The position numbers and the translations under genes were made by a program. From assembly GCA_963565915.1 (NCBI GenBank), contig OY751489.1:4774001-4838000 (forward strand): a stretch of DNA of 64,000 nucleotides, read 5' to 3'. The notes under the pieces are model-generated. The model made no database searches. It was not told the DNA's origin and saw nothing but the letters and a program-made list of their open reading frames with translations. The stretch comes from Entoloma clypeatum. Its lineage: Eukaryota > Basidiomycota > Agaricomycetes > Agaricales > Entolomataceae. Each line of letters begins with the position of its first letter. Position 1 is the first letter of the stretch. Shown here one piece after another: positions 22,123 through 32,160 of the stretch.

Positions 22123-23728
22123 CAGTAGCTCAAAAAACTGTCCCAATGTTTGGCTGTTTTGTACTGTATTGCTAATAACACAACAGGCACTTGTGATAAT
22201 TTTCTGCAAAAAAGATATGTTATTCTGTATCATCTTAGCTTGCTTTTGAGCCCTGGGTCATGTGGTTTGAACAAATATTGATGGAATAATAAATAAAACA
22301 AAATAATCAATCATTGGGACAGTTTTTTGACCCTTGGTCATTTTGGCAATATCCCTGCTATAGCAAGCCAAATCACAGTGAGTTTGAGTGTGGGAGTAAT
22401 AAACAAAATCATGTGACCTTGTTTACATCAGTTTGACATGTTGAAATTATTTCAACCCTTCTCTTCCTCTTCCACCATCATATGAGGCCCACATCTTCTA
22501 CCAAGCACTCCTCTGTGGTTTCCCTTCTTCAAGAAGGTTATGCTTTGCGTCAAATTGAGGAAAAAACTGGTGTGGGCAAGTCTACCATTGGTAGAATCAA
22601 GAAGGAGGTTGATGGGGACAAGGAAAACAGCAGAGGGGGCCGTCCTTCCAAGCTTACTCCTTGTGACAAGCAATCAATTATTCGACAAATCACTACAGGA
22701 AAGCTTGATAATGCTGTTCAAGCTACCCACTACATCAACAACATCCTCCCCAATCCTGTCACACCTCAAACAGTCAGAAATGCACTCAAATCTGATGACT
22801 TTCGCTCTGTTGTCAAGCAGAAACGTCCTCTGCTTAAAAAGGCCCATCGACTGGAGCGTCTCAGATTTGCCAGGTACCATGAAAATTGGACAGTTGAGGA
22901 TTGGAAGAGGGTCTTGTGGTCAGATGAGACAAAAATTAACAGGATTGGATCAGATGGGAGGGTGTATACTTGGAAAAAAAGGGGGGAACCACTTTCTGAC
23001 AGAACCACTACTCCTACAGTCAAGCATGGAGGGGGGAATAACCTTATGGTATGGGGGTGCATGGGCTGGAATGGGGTGGGGGTGCTTACAGAGGTTCAGG
23101 GGATTATGAATGCAGACCAATACTGCCAAATTTTGGATGAAGGAGTGGTGGAAAGCTTTGAAAAGTTGGAGATGGCAGAGGGGGAAAGGATATTTCAGCA
23201 GGACAATGACCCCAAACATGCCTCCAACAAGGCAACAAAGTGGTTTGAGGACAACAACATTCAAGTTCTGGTCTGGCCTGCCCAATCCCCTGATCTCAAT
23301 GCCATTGAACACCTCTGGGTAGAGCTGAAGAAGAATTTGAGGAAATATCCAAGTCCACCAAAAGGGGTACATGAGTTGTGGGAGAGGGTTGCAGAAGAGT
23401 GGAACAAAATTACACCAGAAGCATGCCAAAGACTTATAGAAAGCATGCCTAGAAGGATACAAGCAGTTATCAAGGCAAAAGGGGGTCATACCAAGTACTA
23501 ATTGTGTAAATAACCAAGGGTCAAAAAACTGTCCCAATGATTGATTATTTTATTTTATTTATTATTCCATCAATATTTGTTCAAACCACATGACCCAGGG
23601 CTCAAAAGCAAGCTAAGATGATACAGAATAACATATCTTTTTTGCAGAAAATTATTACAAGTGCCTGTTGTGTTATTAGCAATACAGTACAAAACAGCCA
23701 AACATTGGGACAGTTTTTTGAGCTACTG
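22123..23728 (+). mobile_element. Tc1/mariner element TcC (1606 bp), apparently intact
   Basis: TA at 22121-22122 and 23729-23730. The ends are CAGTAGCTCAAAAAACTG and its complement. The terminal repeats are about 215 bp (to about 22337, and from about 23514), each with an inner CAAAAAACTGTCCCAATG copy. Excision restores Gyp-3 RT-RNase H reading YRCF|IEGYSNIAKPL, as in Gyp-4. Confidence 0.94.
22482..23501 (+). CDS. Tc1-family DDE transposase (TcC)
   Basis: A 339-residue intact ORF. N-terminal paired HTH region (residues 1-110) with GGRPSKL at 52-58. Catalytic residues: D148 in LWSDETKINR, D241 in QQDNDPKHAS and E276 in DLNAIEHLW, DD34E. All motifs are consensus apart from Ala for Pro in NAIEHLW. 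With intact ends and TA duplication it is the best candidate for an active or recently active transposon in the window, and it is the youngest layer of its nest. Confidence 0.94.
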   Translation: MRPTSSTKHSSVVSLLQEGYALRQIEEKTGVGKSTIGRIKKEVDGDKENSRGGRPSKLTPCDKQSIIRQITTGKLDNAVQATHYINNILPNPVTPQTVRNALKSDDFRSVVKQKRPLLKKAHRLERLRFARYHENWTVEDWKRVLWSDETKINRIGSDGRVYTWKKRGEPLSDRTTTPTVKHGGGNNLMVWGCMGWNGVGVLTEVQGIMNADQYCQILDEGVVESFEKLEMAEGERIFQQDNDPKHASNKATKWFEDNNIQVLVWPAQSPDLNAIEHLWVELKKNLRKYPSPPKGVHELWERVAEEWNKITPEACQRLIESMPRRIQAVIKAKGGHTKY

Positions 23729-23730
23729 TA

Positions 23731-25811
23731 TTGAAGGGTACTCAAACATTGCAAAACCTCTCACCGCGCTCACAGGCGGTACGGCATTTACTTGGGGACC
23801 AACAGAGCAGCAAGCTTTTGAAGGTCTCATACGAGCAATTACATCGGCACCAGTCTTGGCATTACCGAAACCAGAGGGACAGTTCAGGGTTGAAACCGAT
23901 GCATCGGGCTATGCAATTGGAGCAGTACTCTCTCAGAAGCAAGACGACAAATGGCACCCCATCGCGTTCTTGTTGCGGACCATGTCCGCGGCCGAACAGA
24001 ATTACGAGATATATGACAAGGAACTCCTGGCGGTCATGGAAGCATTGAAAGATTGGAGACACTATCTGCTTGAAGCCAGGGAACATTTCGAAATCTTGAC
24101 CGATCACAAGAACCTGGAATATTTCCGTCGTCCTCAGGACCTAAATCAACGACAGTGACACTGGAAAATGAAGTTACAAGACTATGACTTTGAATTACGG
24201 CATGTACCTGGCAAGACCAATGTGAAAGCAGACATCCTGTCGCGCTTACCCTGGTATGAAGCGGAACTCGAACCACAGAACAGTGACCAAATGCTCAAGG
24301 AGGGACTATTCTTGAAACGGTTGAAATCAGAAGATGTGGTACAAATGGAGATGTTCACGGAGGAACAATTCTTTGAAGGGGGTGAACATCTGATTCCATC
24401 AAAATTGGAAACGTCACAACCATCAAAAATCCGTGGATCACATGCATCAAGGGTTCAAACCACATGGAGACAGAAGTAGCCCAGGGTCTAAAGAAGAATC
24501 CTCATTGGTATCAGCAGGAAAACGGCATCACATATGCAGGCGAAAGAGTCTATGTTCCACCAGACCCACAACTGCATCAAGAACTGATGTTTGAATCACA
24601 TGATGCACCAGTGGCTGGACATCCAGGACAATATCGGACACATGAACTCCTCACTCATACCTACTGGTGGCCTACTATCCTGCATGACATAAAGAAGTAT
24701 GTAAAGGGTTGTGACACCTGTCAACACAACAAGATCAACAGACAGAAACGACACGCTCCACTACATCCCCATGCAGCACCAAGTCACCCATGGGAAGACA
24801 AATGCAATTCTGGTCATCACGGATAGACATTCGAAGATGCTTCACCTCATTCCAACAACCGTGGAATTATCAGCTGAAGGATTAGCCAAGATCTATTGGG
24901 ATCAGATATGGAAGCTTCATGGGATCCCCAAGAAGATCATCAGCGATAGGGGACCACAGTTCGCTGTGAAGTTCATGGAGATACTCTGCCGCATGCTAGG
25001 GATCAAGAAGAACCTGTCCACCGCATACCACCCACAGACCGATGGACAGGCCGAGCGATCGCATCAGGAAACGGAAGTGTTCTTACGGAACTTTGTCAAC
25101 CATCTACAGGATGATTGGGCTGAGTGGATTGCAATTGCAGAGTTCCAGTACAATGACAAAGAACATCAGGTGATGAAGCACACCCCATTCTACCTCCACT
25201 GTGGTTTACATCCTTGGAAGGGAGAACTCGTATTAGAAGATACCAATCCAGCTGCCAACAACTTCTTGAAAAAACTCAAACAGGCACGAGAAGAAGCCAA
25301 TGCAGTGCTGAAACAAGCACAGGATCAGATGAAGAAGACAGTTGACACACAGCGAAGTCTGTCTCGGAACTACCACATTGGGGACAAGGTGTGGCTGGAA
25401 GGGACTAATATCAGGACCGATCGCCCCTCAAAGAAACTTGATGCACTCCGACATGGACCATTCAAAGTCCTAGAGAAGAAAGGAGCTAGCGCGTACCTTC
25501 TTGATCTTCCGAAGACTTGGAAGATGATTCACCCTGTGTTCAACGAGACCCTGTTGTCACCATATGAAACTCCGAAGTATGCCATCCAGAAAAAGAAACC
25601 AGCCCCTGATCCGATCATCGTTGAAGGACGAGAAGAGTACCATGTGTCTACAATCCTAGACTCTCAAAAGTTCCGCGGAAAGATCCAGTACCTCGTCCAG
25701 TGGGAAGGATATGGTCCAGAAGAGAACACATGGGAACCTCGAACTAATGTTCAGAACGCTCAAGATTTGATCCGTGATTTCCATTGGCAGAACCCGTCTC
25801 GTCCACAATAA
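23731..25811 (+). pseudogene. Gyp-3 RNase H, integrase and chromodomain
   Basis: RNase H (VETDASGYAIGAVLSQKQ, LTDHKNLEYF) has a TGA after LNQRQ at 24156. The integrase finger (VAGHPGQYRTHELL...CDTCQHN) is followed by a net 44-bp deletion near 24800 that removes the first catalytic Asp (present in Gyp-4 as GIDVVGP) and shifts frame. Then come SDRGPQF, DGQAERSHQE, and a chromodomain (REEYHVSTILDSQKFRG, YLVQWEGYGPEENTWE). The deleted segment is bounded by similar GGGAAGA sequences in Gyp-4. Confidence 0.9.
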
Positions 25812-25944
25812 AAGACGAGTTCTCAAAACCCATGGCAGTATCGACCTCATCAGTCAACCACACACCGAGTTCCCCGCTCTAGTCTTCTCCCTGCCCAATA
25901 TAGCCACCCCATTCTTCTTTTACCTCTCAACCATCCTCACTGCC

Positions 25945-26316
25945 ATGTCAAACACCATCGTCACCTCCACCTCCACCACCAACATGAACCCCGCCATCGC
26001 CGCCCTTATGAACGAAGCGCTCTCCATGAGAGACCAAATCCATGCCCTTGAAACTTCCCTCGCCGATCTCCTTCATCATCAGATGAATATCCGACTTCAT
26101 TTGTTGTCCAATCTCCCCGTCGCCCCGACTCCCGAAGAGAAACAAATTCTCGGGAATTACACCAGCACACTCGTCATCGAAAATCGACGCATTCGGCTGG
26201 CCATCAAATGCCTTGAACTCGCTGTAGCCATCAACGAGGAATTGATATATGATTGGAGCCTCAAGGAAAGTCCGAACTGGTCCGATCCCGGCAACAACGA
26301 GGGATGGGGACAGTGA
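25945..26316 (+). CDS. Extra 3' ORF of Gyp-3, 123 aa, unknown
   Basis: Starts MSNTIVTSTSTTNMNPAI and has a long predicted helix (ALMNEALSMRDQIHALETSL, then LVIENRRIRLAIKCLELAV), ending NNEGWGQ. It lies between the pol stop and the 3' LTR in the sense direction, the place where env or accessory genes sit in retroelements. No signal peptide or membrane segment is seen, so it is not envelope-like. Function unknown. The short polypurine tract GAGAGGGGAACA lies just downstream at about 26339-26350. Confidence 0.55.
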   Translation: MSNTIVTSTSTTNMNPAIAALMNEALSMRDQIHALETSLADLLHHQMNIRLHLLSNLPVAPTPEEKQILGNYTSTLVIENRRIRLAIKCLELAVAINEELIYDWSLKESPNWSDPGNNEGWGQ

Positions 26317-26350
26317 CTCTGTGAGGACACAGAGCTTGGAGAGGGGAACA

Positions 26351-26752
26351 TGTTACGGACTCTATGGTATGAGGGCCACATCATATCTTTTACTTATCGG
26401 CCCAACTCGGCGCCCTCTTATGAACTCACTATGTCTAATGTCTACTTTCGCAACCTTTGATTCCCAGTCTGACTCATTACATTACTTCGTCATCCCCTTT
26501 AGTATACTTCACTCCCATGCTGACTCGCTTTCCGCAGTCAGCTTACTCACTGTACATAGCCTTCCGCAGTCGCCTTACTCATGCGCACTGCCTTCCGCAG
26601 TACTGACTCATCCGCTACCACCTATAGTCAGTACCTATATAAACCTCTTGTACTGTAGTAGATTCCTTAGATTTAGCAATCACTTTGCTCTTCGCCTTTT
26701 CACTTTCCTGCATACTCTGCCTGAACCTTGGAACGGTTTGTTAAGCATAACA
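26351..26752 (+). repeat. Gyp-3 3' LTR (402 bp)
   Basis: Differs from the 5' LTR at about a dozen sites by eye, mostly C/T and G/A at CpG. GTTGG follows at 26753. Confidence 0.95.
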
Positions 26753-26757
26753 GTTGG

Positions 26758-27144
26758 CCAATCTTCTGATTCCATACATTGGTTCAAACGGATTTCCCCG
26801 TAAACTCCTGCCGTGGGACCGTCCAATCGCGACCACACTGCAATGCACACTTCTTCCTCTCCATTGAATAGCTCTTGGTTGACCCTGAGCCATGCGAGCA
26901 TCTTAGTCCACCATACTGTGAACGTTGCTTTGGATCCATTGTATTTGCCGGGATCCGCGGCGACTTCTAATTTCCTTCCACAATTGTTGTTTTGTGGGGG
27001 GGGGTGATTGAACAGTGGTATCGGAGGTAAGGGTGATGGTGCGTGGTGTTGTTCAAATTCTTCGTTGAATTGGGCATTGGTGCCTTCGGCCATGATGGTG
27101 TGATGAGGGGGAGTGGTTGATTTTTGAACAGTAGTACCTTGCAT
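26758..27144 (-). pseudogene. Gyp-2 gag N-terminal part
   Basis: Starts MQGTTVQKSTTPPHH (or the inner MAEGTNAQF at 27090). A proline-rich region is followed by the gag core (PGKYNGSKATFTVWWTKML) and it ends SEDWPT at the Gyp-3 insertion. It joins YRELVSEIT at 18525 in frame. Confidence 0.85.
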
Positions 27145-27675
27145 CGGGCACGTGACCCTGTTCTAACGCTTAGGCGAGAAAAAGAAAATCTAAAAGGAAA
27201 AAAACCCAAAGAGCGATCTGTTTACCCAGGTAGCCAATTTACCCGAGCAAAGGAAGATCTAGGAAAAATGAAGTCCACGCGGTCAGATCCCCTACGCGCG
27301 CTGGACTGGTCGATATCCTAAAATAGGGTCAGGGGTTGGAACACCTTTTGCGATCTAGATGTGTACGGTCTGCTCTCTCCAACCATCACACGCGCCAGCA
27401 GCTTTCCCGAAGGTTAGTTGCGTCGGCCTTTGGTCACCTCGACACGGGACGGGCTCAATGTTTCCCTATGTGTCTCAAACGGCAACGCTAGATATAGTGG
27501 GTGCACCAAGCGTTTCTCTTCTTATCCCTGAAGTCCGGGAGATCCCCCTTAACGCTAGGGTCCGCGTGTAATAACGAAGTGCGACTTTTAATGCAAAAGT
27601 GCGAAACGCGGGAATAGTGATGATGGAGTGGGAAGTGTGTGTTTTGGGCAGGCGAGTAGAAAGAGCTTGTTCTTC
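27145..27675 (-). other. Gyp-2 5' leader with self-primer site
   Basis: Untranslated leader between 5' LTR and gag, about 530 bp, no coding signal. AGAACAAGCT (minus strand, 27673 to 27664), 2 nt inside the LTR, is complementary to AGCTTGTTCT at the predicted RNA start in the LTR (27792 to 27783). Confidence 0.65.
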
Positions 27676-27782
27676 TGTTGAGGCGACGCTAAGTCAAACA
27701 ATGTCGCGAGCCCAAACTTAGGAACAAAGTGGAAAGATGGTAAGAGAACTGTATTGCCAAGAGACCCAGCGGGAATCTCAAG

Positions 27783-27825
27783 AGAACAAGCTATTGAATA
27801 CAAGTGAAAGTACCCTACTTATATA
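27783..27825 (-). promoter_or_regulatory. Gyp-2 TATA box and predicted RNA start
   Basis: TATATAAG (27825 to 27818). The primer-complementary AGCTTGTTCT starts 33 nt downstream at 27792, the same spacing as Gyp-3. Confidence 0.65.
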
Positions 27826-27867
27826 TGTAAATTCCATGAGGCTGCATTGTGGCAGCATCATGCTGCG

Positions 27868-27947
27868 CGATAATGATAAGATGTCCTCATGTATGATATG
27901 ATGTAGATAAGATAAGATCGAGATAAGATAAGATAAAGTGAAAAGTG
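27868..27947 (-). promoter_or_regulatory. Cluster of GATAAG sites in the Gyp-2 U3 region
   Basis: Five GATAAG plus one GATAAA motif (as read on the plus strand) lie 45-120 bp upstream of the TATA box. GATAAG is the core site of fungal GATA zinc-finger regulators. The cluster is retained in both LTRs and enlarged in the related fragment at 3290-3400. Regulation by a GATA factor is inferred. Confidence 0.45.
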
Positions 27948-27969
27948 AAAATATGATCATAACACTAAG

Positions 27970-28380
27970 GAGCGTGCCGAAGCCAGGAAGTTACGCCTCG
28001 TCACCCTTAACAAGGTGTTCAATGCCAACATCTGCTCTAACAAATCTGCCGTCATTGTCACCGACGCGGCCGTTCCCTCCCTCATGCACTATAGACATAG
28101 GTTCAATATTGGTGACAAGATTGAACAATGCGACTGTGGATCGGGGTCCGTCGAGGACTTCACCCACATACTCTACAAATGTCTGCACCACCCCACCAGG
28201 CCCCCAGACATGCCCACCTTCTCGAGGAACACTCCCACATGGGACAACTTCGGGAAATTCATTATGGATAACCCAGGGGCCTTTGCCTTTAGGGATCGTC
28301 CAACGCCCAACACAACTGTTGGCGGTAGTCGCGTGGTAGCGCGCTGGGTACAAAGGGGTGCAGCCCCCTCTGGCAAGTGA
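27970..28380 (+). pseudogene. LINE ORF2 C-terminal part, second half
   Basis: Continues ERAEARKLRLVTLNKVFN, then the RNase H start SAVIVTDAAVPS. It jumps directly to a C-terminal zinc-like region (CDCGSGSVEDFTHILYKC), so most of RNase H is deleted. Ends GAAPSGK with a normal stop. Confidence 0.8.
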
Positions 28381-28721
28381 ACACAATTGAAGGATAAGAA
28401 CCGCACAGGCGCTTCTTTGGTGGGTAGGGTGCAGACACCCCCCAGCACCGCCAACGGCCAACCTCACAAGGTTGGAGTGCTCTTGTATCGCGCAGCCGAA
28501 TATTCGGGTGTGCATACTAACGTGTTTGTTTATAACAGACTCCCCCATCCTGGTGCGAGGACTTATCAGCTCGACGGAGCTTTGCGCCGCTTGTTCTTCA
28601 TGTGTACATAGATCCTCGGATTGATGTAGTTTACTCTATGTCAAGCGGACTGTACCCCTAGTATACCGCTATATAAATTGTGGAACAAAAAAAAAAAAAA
28701 AAAAAAAGTACTGTAGATTAG
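28381..28721 (+). other. LINE 3' UTR, poly(A) and target duplication
   Basis: Non-coding tail, 21 A residues at 28687-28707, then GTACTGTAGATTAG repeating 13149-13162. Confidence 0.88.
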
Positions 28722-29406
28722 AAAGGCCCCCCAGCCAGATCCAATCCCTCTCTCTCTCTCAGTGATTAATTGAGTGGTTTGATTTTCTAAGTCTCATCCA
28801 AAGGGAGTCTCAGTGAACCCTGAGGAAACTCATATTAATATTTTATTTGATCAAAACCCTTGATTGTCAACACACGACCTTGCGACGACTTTCTACAAAA
28901 GACAAATAAGTCTAACTACTTACAAAATAAGTGGTTAAGTTCACCCTTGAACTATTTTGTTGAGGAGTTGTGAGGGGTTTTGTGGTGTTTTTGCACCGCG
29001 GGCCGCTCATCAAGTCCCATCTTCTCACCGCGACTCATGCCCAACACCCTCGAACAGCTCCAATGGTGTCCACTCATGCCCAACATGCCCAACAGCTCCC
29101 TCTAACGCCCCATGCCCAACACCCTCAAACGGCTCATGCCCAATGTGCCCAATGGCCCCCTCTCACACCAACGCCCTCCATTCATGCCCACTGATGCTAC
29201 ATACCTGGTATATATTTTTAGTCATACAAAACTGGTTTGGACTGGTGCAGACTGGTTCGGTCCACCATCTGTCAGTTGGATGGACCGGTCCTGTGTGGTC
29301 CAGTCTGGTTTTTTCCCATTCTGTGATATTGAAAGACCAGTCTTGGTCTTGGTCCCAGTCCATCCCTCTCGGAGGAAAAAAACCAAACCAAACCTCAAAC
29401 ACTATT
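28722..29406. other. No gene; short tandem and palindromic repeats
   Basis: 28722-28960 holds nothing recognised. About 29035-29195 has repeated CATGCCCAACA/T units. About 29215-29400 is rich in ACTGGT, GGTCC and GACCAGT words on both strands, able to form many small hairpins. Gyp-5 is cut at about 29407 by this block. Confidence 0.5.
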
Positions 29407-31759
29407 TCCGAGGGAGCGGAAAAAGCAGGAGATGAACTCTGGGCCTCGGTCAGAGGTGACATGTTCTGGTACTCCATGCTTGGAGAACACATGCAAGATG
29501 AACAAGGTGGCTAGATCTTCAGAGGTGCAGTGGATCGTAGTTGGAACAAAGATGCCTTGTTTTGTCATTCGGTCAACAATAATGAGGATTGCGTCAAAAC
29601 CACCAGAGGTCGGAAGTGTCTCAATGAAGTCCATGGATATGGAGTTCCACAGAAGGTTCGGAACTGGGAGTTGCTTGAGCATATCAAAGGGTTTGTTGCA
29701 TTGAGGTTTAGAGCACATGCAAGTGGTGCAGGATTTGCAGTACTTTTTGACAAAGTCTCTAACACCAGGCCAAGTATAATCTTGTTGAATGAGACTGACT
29801 GTCTTGTTCTGTCTGGGGTGTCCGGAGAGAATATGGTTGTGCTTGTTGCGGAGGATGCGGATTCGGAGGTTATCAGAGTCAGGGACATAGATGTGACCAC
29901 TATGACGGAGGAACCCATTGGAGTCTACAGACCAGTGCAGTTTGGGCTCCTTGAGATGGTCGGCAAAGATTGGGTCGGATGGGAGTGAACAGAGGATGTC
30001 GGAATGTAACTGTTCAATGTCCATGATGACTGTGGCACAGAGAATGGGGGTGAACAACTCCATAGCTCGGAGAGATGTGGACAGCTGTTCTTGGGAAAAG
30101 ACTGGTCAGAAGTTGCTTGGATTTACTGACGCATAGTTGCTATTCCCCTCTTTGGGATAGATGTCCCATTGTCTAGTCAAAGAGTCCGGCTTGGTACCAA
30201 GATGTCCAGGGTGGAAGCGAATCAAGAGGTTGAATTGAGAGAGGAACTCGGACCACCGGGCCTGTCAGCGGGTAAGGATCTTTGTAGTGGTGAAATACTC
30301 CAGGTTCTTGTGGTCCGTGACAACATCAATCGGAGCAGCAGAACCTTCAAGGTAATGTTGCCATACCTTGAATGCTTCATGGATAGCAAGTAACTCCTTG
30401 TTGTGCATGTCGTAGTTGAGTTCCGGGGTGGTGAAGGTGCCTGAGTGGAATGCTACTGGGTGTATCTCCTCGTCAGAGGTCCGGATGGACAAAATAGCAC
30501 CAAGTGCGAAGTTGGAGGCGTCTGTCTCAATGATAATAGGTCGATCAGGAATCCAATGAGTGAGCAGAGATGTTGGAGAACTTCCTTGACACTGTTGGGG
30601 TGCTTGGCGGGGTCATCAGAGTAAATAAGGATGTCATCAAGGTAAACCACCACTGTAACATCGAGGAGGTCACTGAAAATGTCATCCACAAAATGCTGAA
30701 AAGCGGCAGGGGCGTTGGATAGTCCAAAAGGCATAACAAGCCATTCAAACAATCTGTAATGAGTGTGGAAAGCAGTTTTCCATTCATCGCCGTCGGCGAT
30801 GTGGACAAGATGATATGCATGCCAGAGGTTGAGAGTGGTATAAACATGCGCTTTTCTGGCAGTGGAAAGGAGGTCAGAGATGAGCGGAAGTGGGTAACAA
30901 TCCTTCTTGATAACTTTGTTCAGGTCCCAATAGTCAACACACAGGCGGAGGGAACGACCGGGAACTGTCCTTCTTTCAGACAAAGAGGACCGGAGCACTG
31001 TGCAGAGAGCGAGAGGGGTGAATGACACCAATGCCCGTTTTTTGTCTATGAAGTTTCACAGGAAAGATAGTTTGGATTGTGAAATGGTGTACATAGGGCC
31101 AATAGGGGGAGTCAATCTGTCTTCTAACTCAATGTGGAGGTCATATAGACAATGTGGAGCGAGGGTGTCTGCTTTTGTTTTGCTGAAAACATCGGCAAAG
31201 TTGTGATAGTCTTGAGAGACATGGGAGAGGTCCGGAGGTTCCTCAGACATGGAAGCGGATTGGGCAGAGATTGTGTGGTCGGAGAGGTGAATTCTGAAGG
31301 ATTGGGCACCCAGAAGTTTGCAAGCTCAGACAAATGTGGCTGCATTTATCAATGCAATAATTGGAACAACATCCAGGGTTGCAGCGGGTGTACTGGAGTT
31401 GGAGGTCGGAGTATCGGGAGAGGTCTGCGGAGGTAGTGGAGCTGACCTGGCAGAACACGTCAAGTTCAGAGACTCCTTCAAGAGCTGTGGACGGAAAGTA
31501 ATACTGCCCAATACCCAGTCAATCATAGGATTGTAGCAGATGAGCCAGTTGTATCCAAGAACCATAGAACAGGAGGAATTGAGCAGAGTCATGTAGGCTG
31601 TAATGGCCATATATTCACTGGTGGAAAAGTATACAGGGAGATCAACCGCCTGAGTAATGACAGAGTTGAATGTTCCATCAAATAATTTAAGTTTGATCAG
31701 AGGTATGGAGGTGAAAGGGAGTTTATAGAATGAAGCATAACAGGAGTCAATGAAACAAT
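29407..31759 (-). pseudogene. Gyp-5 protease C-terminus, RT, RNase H, partial integrase
   Basis: Protease tail ([20 protein letters not shown]), RT with [10 protein letters not shown] (motif A Asp replaced by Asn; Gyp-6 has [10 protein letters not shown]), [15 protein letters not shown] and YLDD, RNase H (TDHKNLEYF), integrase finger (LSGHPRQNKT...CKSCTTC), then ISMDFIETLP and SDRGPEF, ending FFRSLG. Several stops and frame changes. Clearly inactive. Confidence 0.87.
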
Positions 31760-32160
31760 TGTTATGCTTAACAAACCATTCCAAGGTTCAGGCAGAGTAT
31801 GCAGGAAGTGGAAAGGCAAAGAGCAAAGTGATTGCTAAATCTAAGGAATCTACTACAGTACAAGAGGTTTATATAGGTACTGACTATAGGTGGTAGCGGA
31901 TGAGTCAGTACTGCGGAAGGCAGTGCGCATGAGTAAGGTGACTGCGGAAGGCTATGTACAATGAGTAAGCTGACTGCGGAAAGCGAGTCAGCATGGGAGC
32001 AAAGTATACTAAAGGGGATGACGAAGTAATGTAGTGAGTCAGACTGGGAATCGAAGGTTGCGAAAGTAGACATTAGACATAGTGAGTTCGTAAGAGGGCG
32101 CCAAGTCGGGCCGATAAGTAAAAGATATGATGTGGTCCTCATACTGTAGAGTCCATAACA
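31760..32160 (-). repeat. Solo LTR of the Gyp-3 family (401 bp)
   Basis: An inverted copy of the Gyp-3 LTR, flanked by a perfect duplication ACAAT (31755-31759 and 32161-32165). It splits the Gyp-5 protease immediately after SGSTHC. A solo LTR results from recombination between the two LTRs of a full insertion. Confidence 0.95.

Larger units (their letters stand above)
18531..26752 (+). mobile_element. Ty3/Gypsy chromovirus Gyp-3, interrupted by TcC
   Basis: LTRs at 18531-18932 and 26351-26752 (402 bp each, about a dozen differences), with a perfect duplication GTTGG (18526-18530, 26753-26757). It carries a self-primer site, an ATG-less ORF, gag with two zinc knuckles, pol with chromodomain, and an extra 3' ORF. 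Without TcC it is about 6.6 kb. It splits Gyp-2 gag. An inverted duplication in gag, a frameshift in RT, a TGA in RNase H and a 44-bp integrase deletion inactivate it. Confidence 0.94.
13560..27964 (-). mobile_element. Ty3/Gypsy chromovirus Gyp-2, interrupted by Gyp-3
   Basis: LTRs at 13560-13832 (3') and 27676-27964 (5'), with a perfect 5-bp duplication CTAAG (13555-13559 and 27965-27969). Minus-strand order: leader, gag, protease, RT, RNase H, integrase, chromodomain. Gyp-3 splits gag. The element sits inside the LINE ORF. Three TGA stops and at least two frameshifts inactivate it. Confidence 0.93.
27676..27964 (-). repeat. Gyp-2 5' LTR (289 bp)
   Basis: Same ends as the 3' LTR. CTAAG follows at 27965. 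Confidence 0.93.
13163..28707 (+). mobile_element. 5'-truncated LINE, split by a nested Gypsy insertion
   Basis: Bounded by a 14-bp target duplication GTACTGTAGATTAG (13149-13162 and 28708-28721), with a 21-base poly(A) at 28687-28707. The LINE itself is only 13163-13559 plus 27970-28707 (about 1.1 kb); the rest is Gyp-2 and its passengers. The 5' end is missing, as is usual for target-primed reverse transcription. Confidence 0.9.

Noticed and set aside
22950..23537. Long minus-strand ORF opposite TcC transposase
   Set aside because: Mirror of a conserved Tc1 gene; the same shadow appears opposite TcA.
28015..28380. Stand-alone gene at 28015
   Set aside because: It rejoins the LINE ORF2 frame upstream of Gyp-2 after removal of the insertion.
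29395..30063. Envelope or extra gene at the Gyp-5 3' end
   Set aside because: The element is truncated inside integrase, so nothing 3' of it is preserved.
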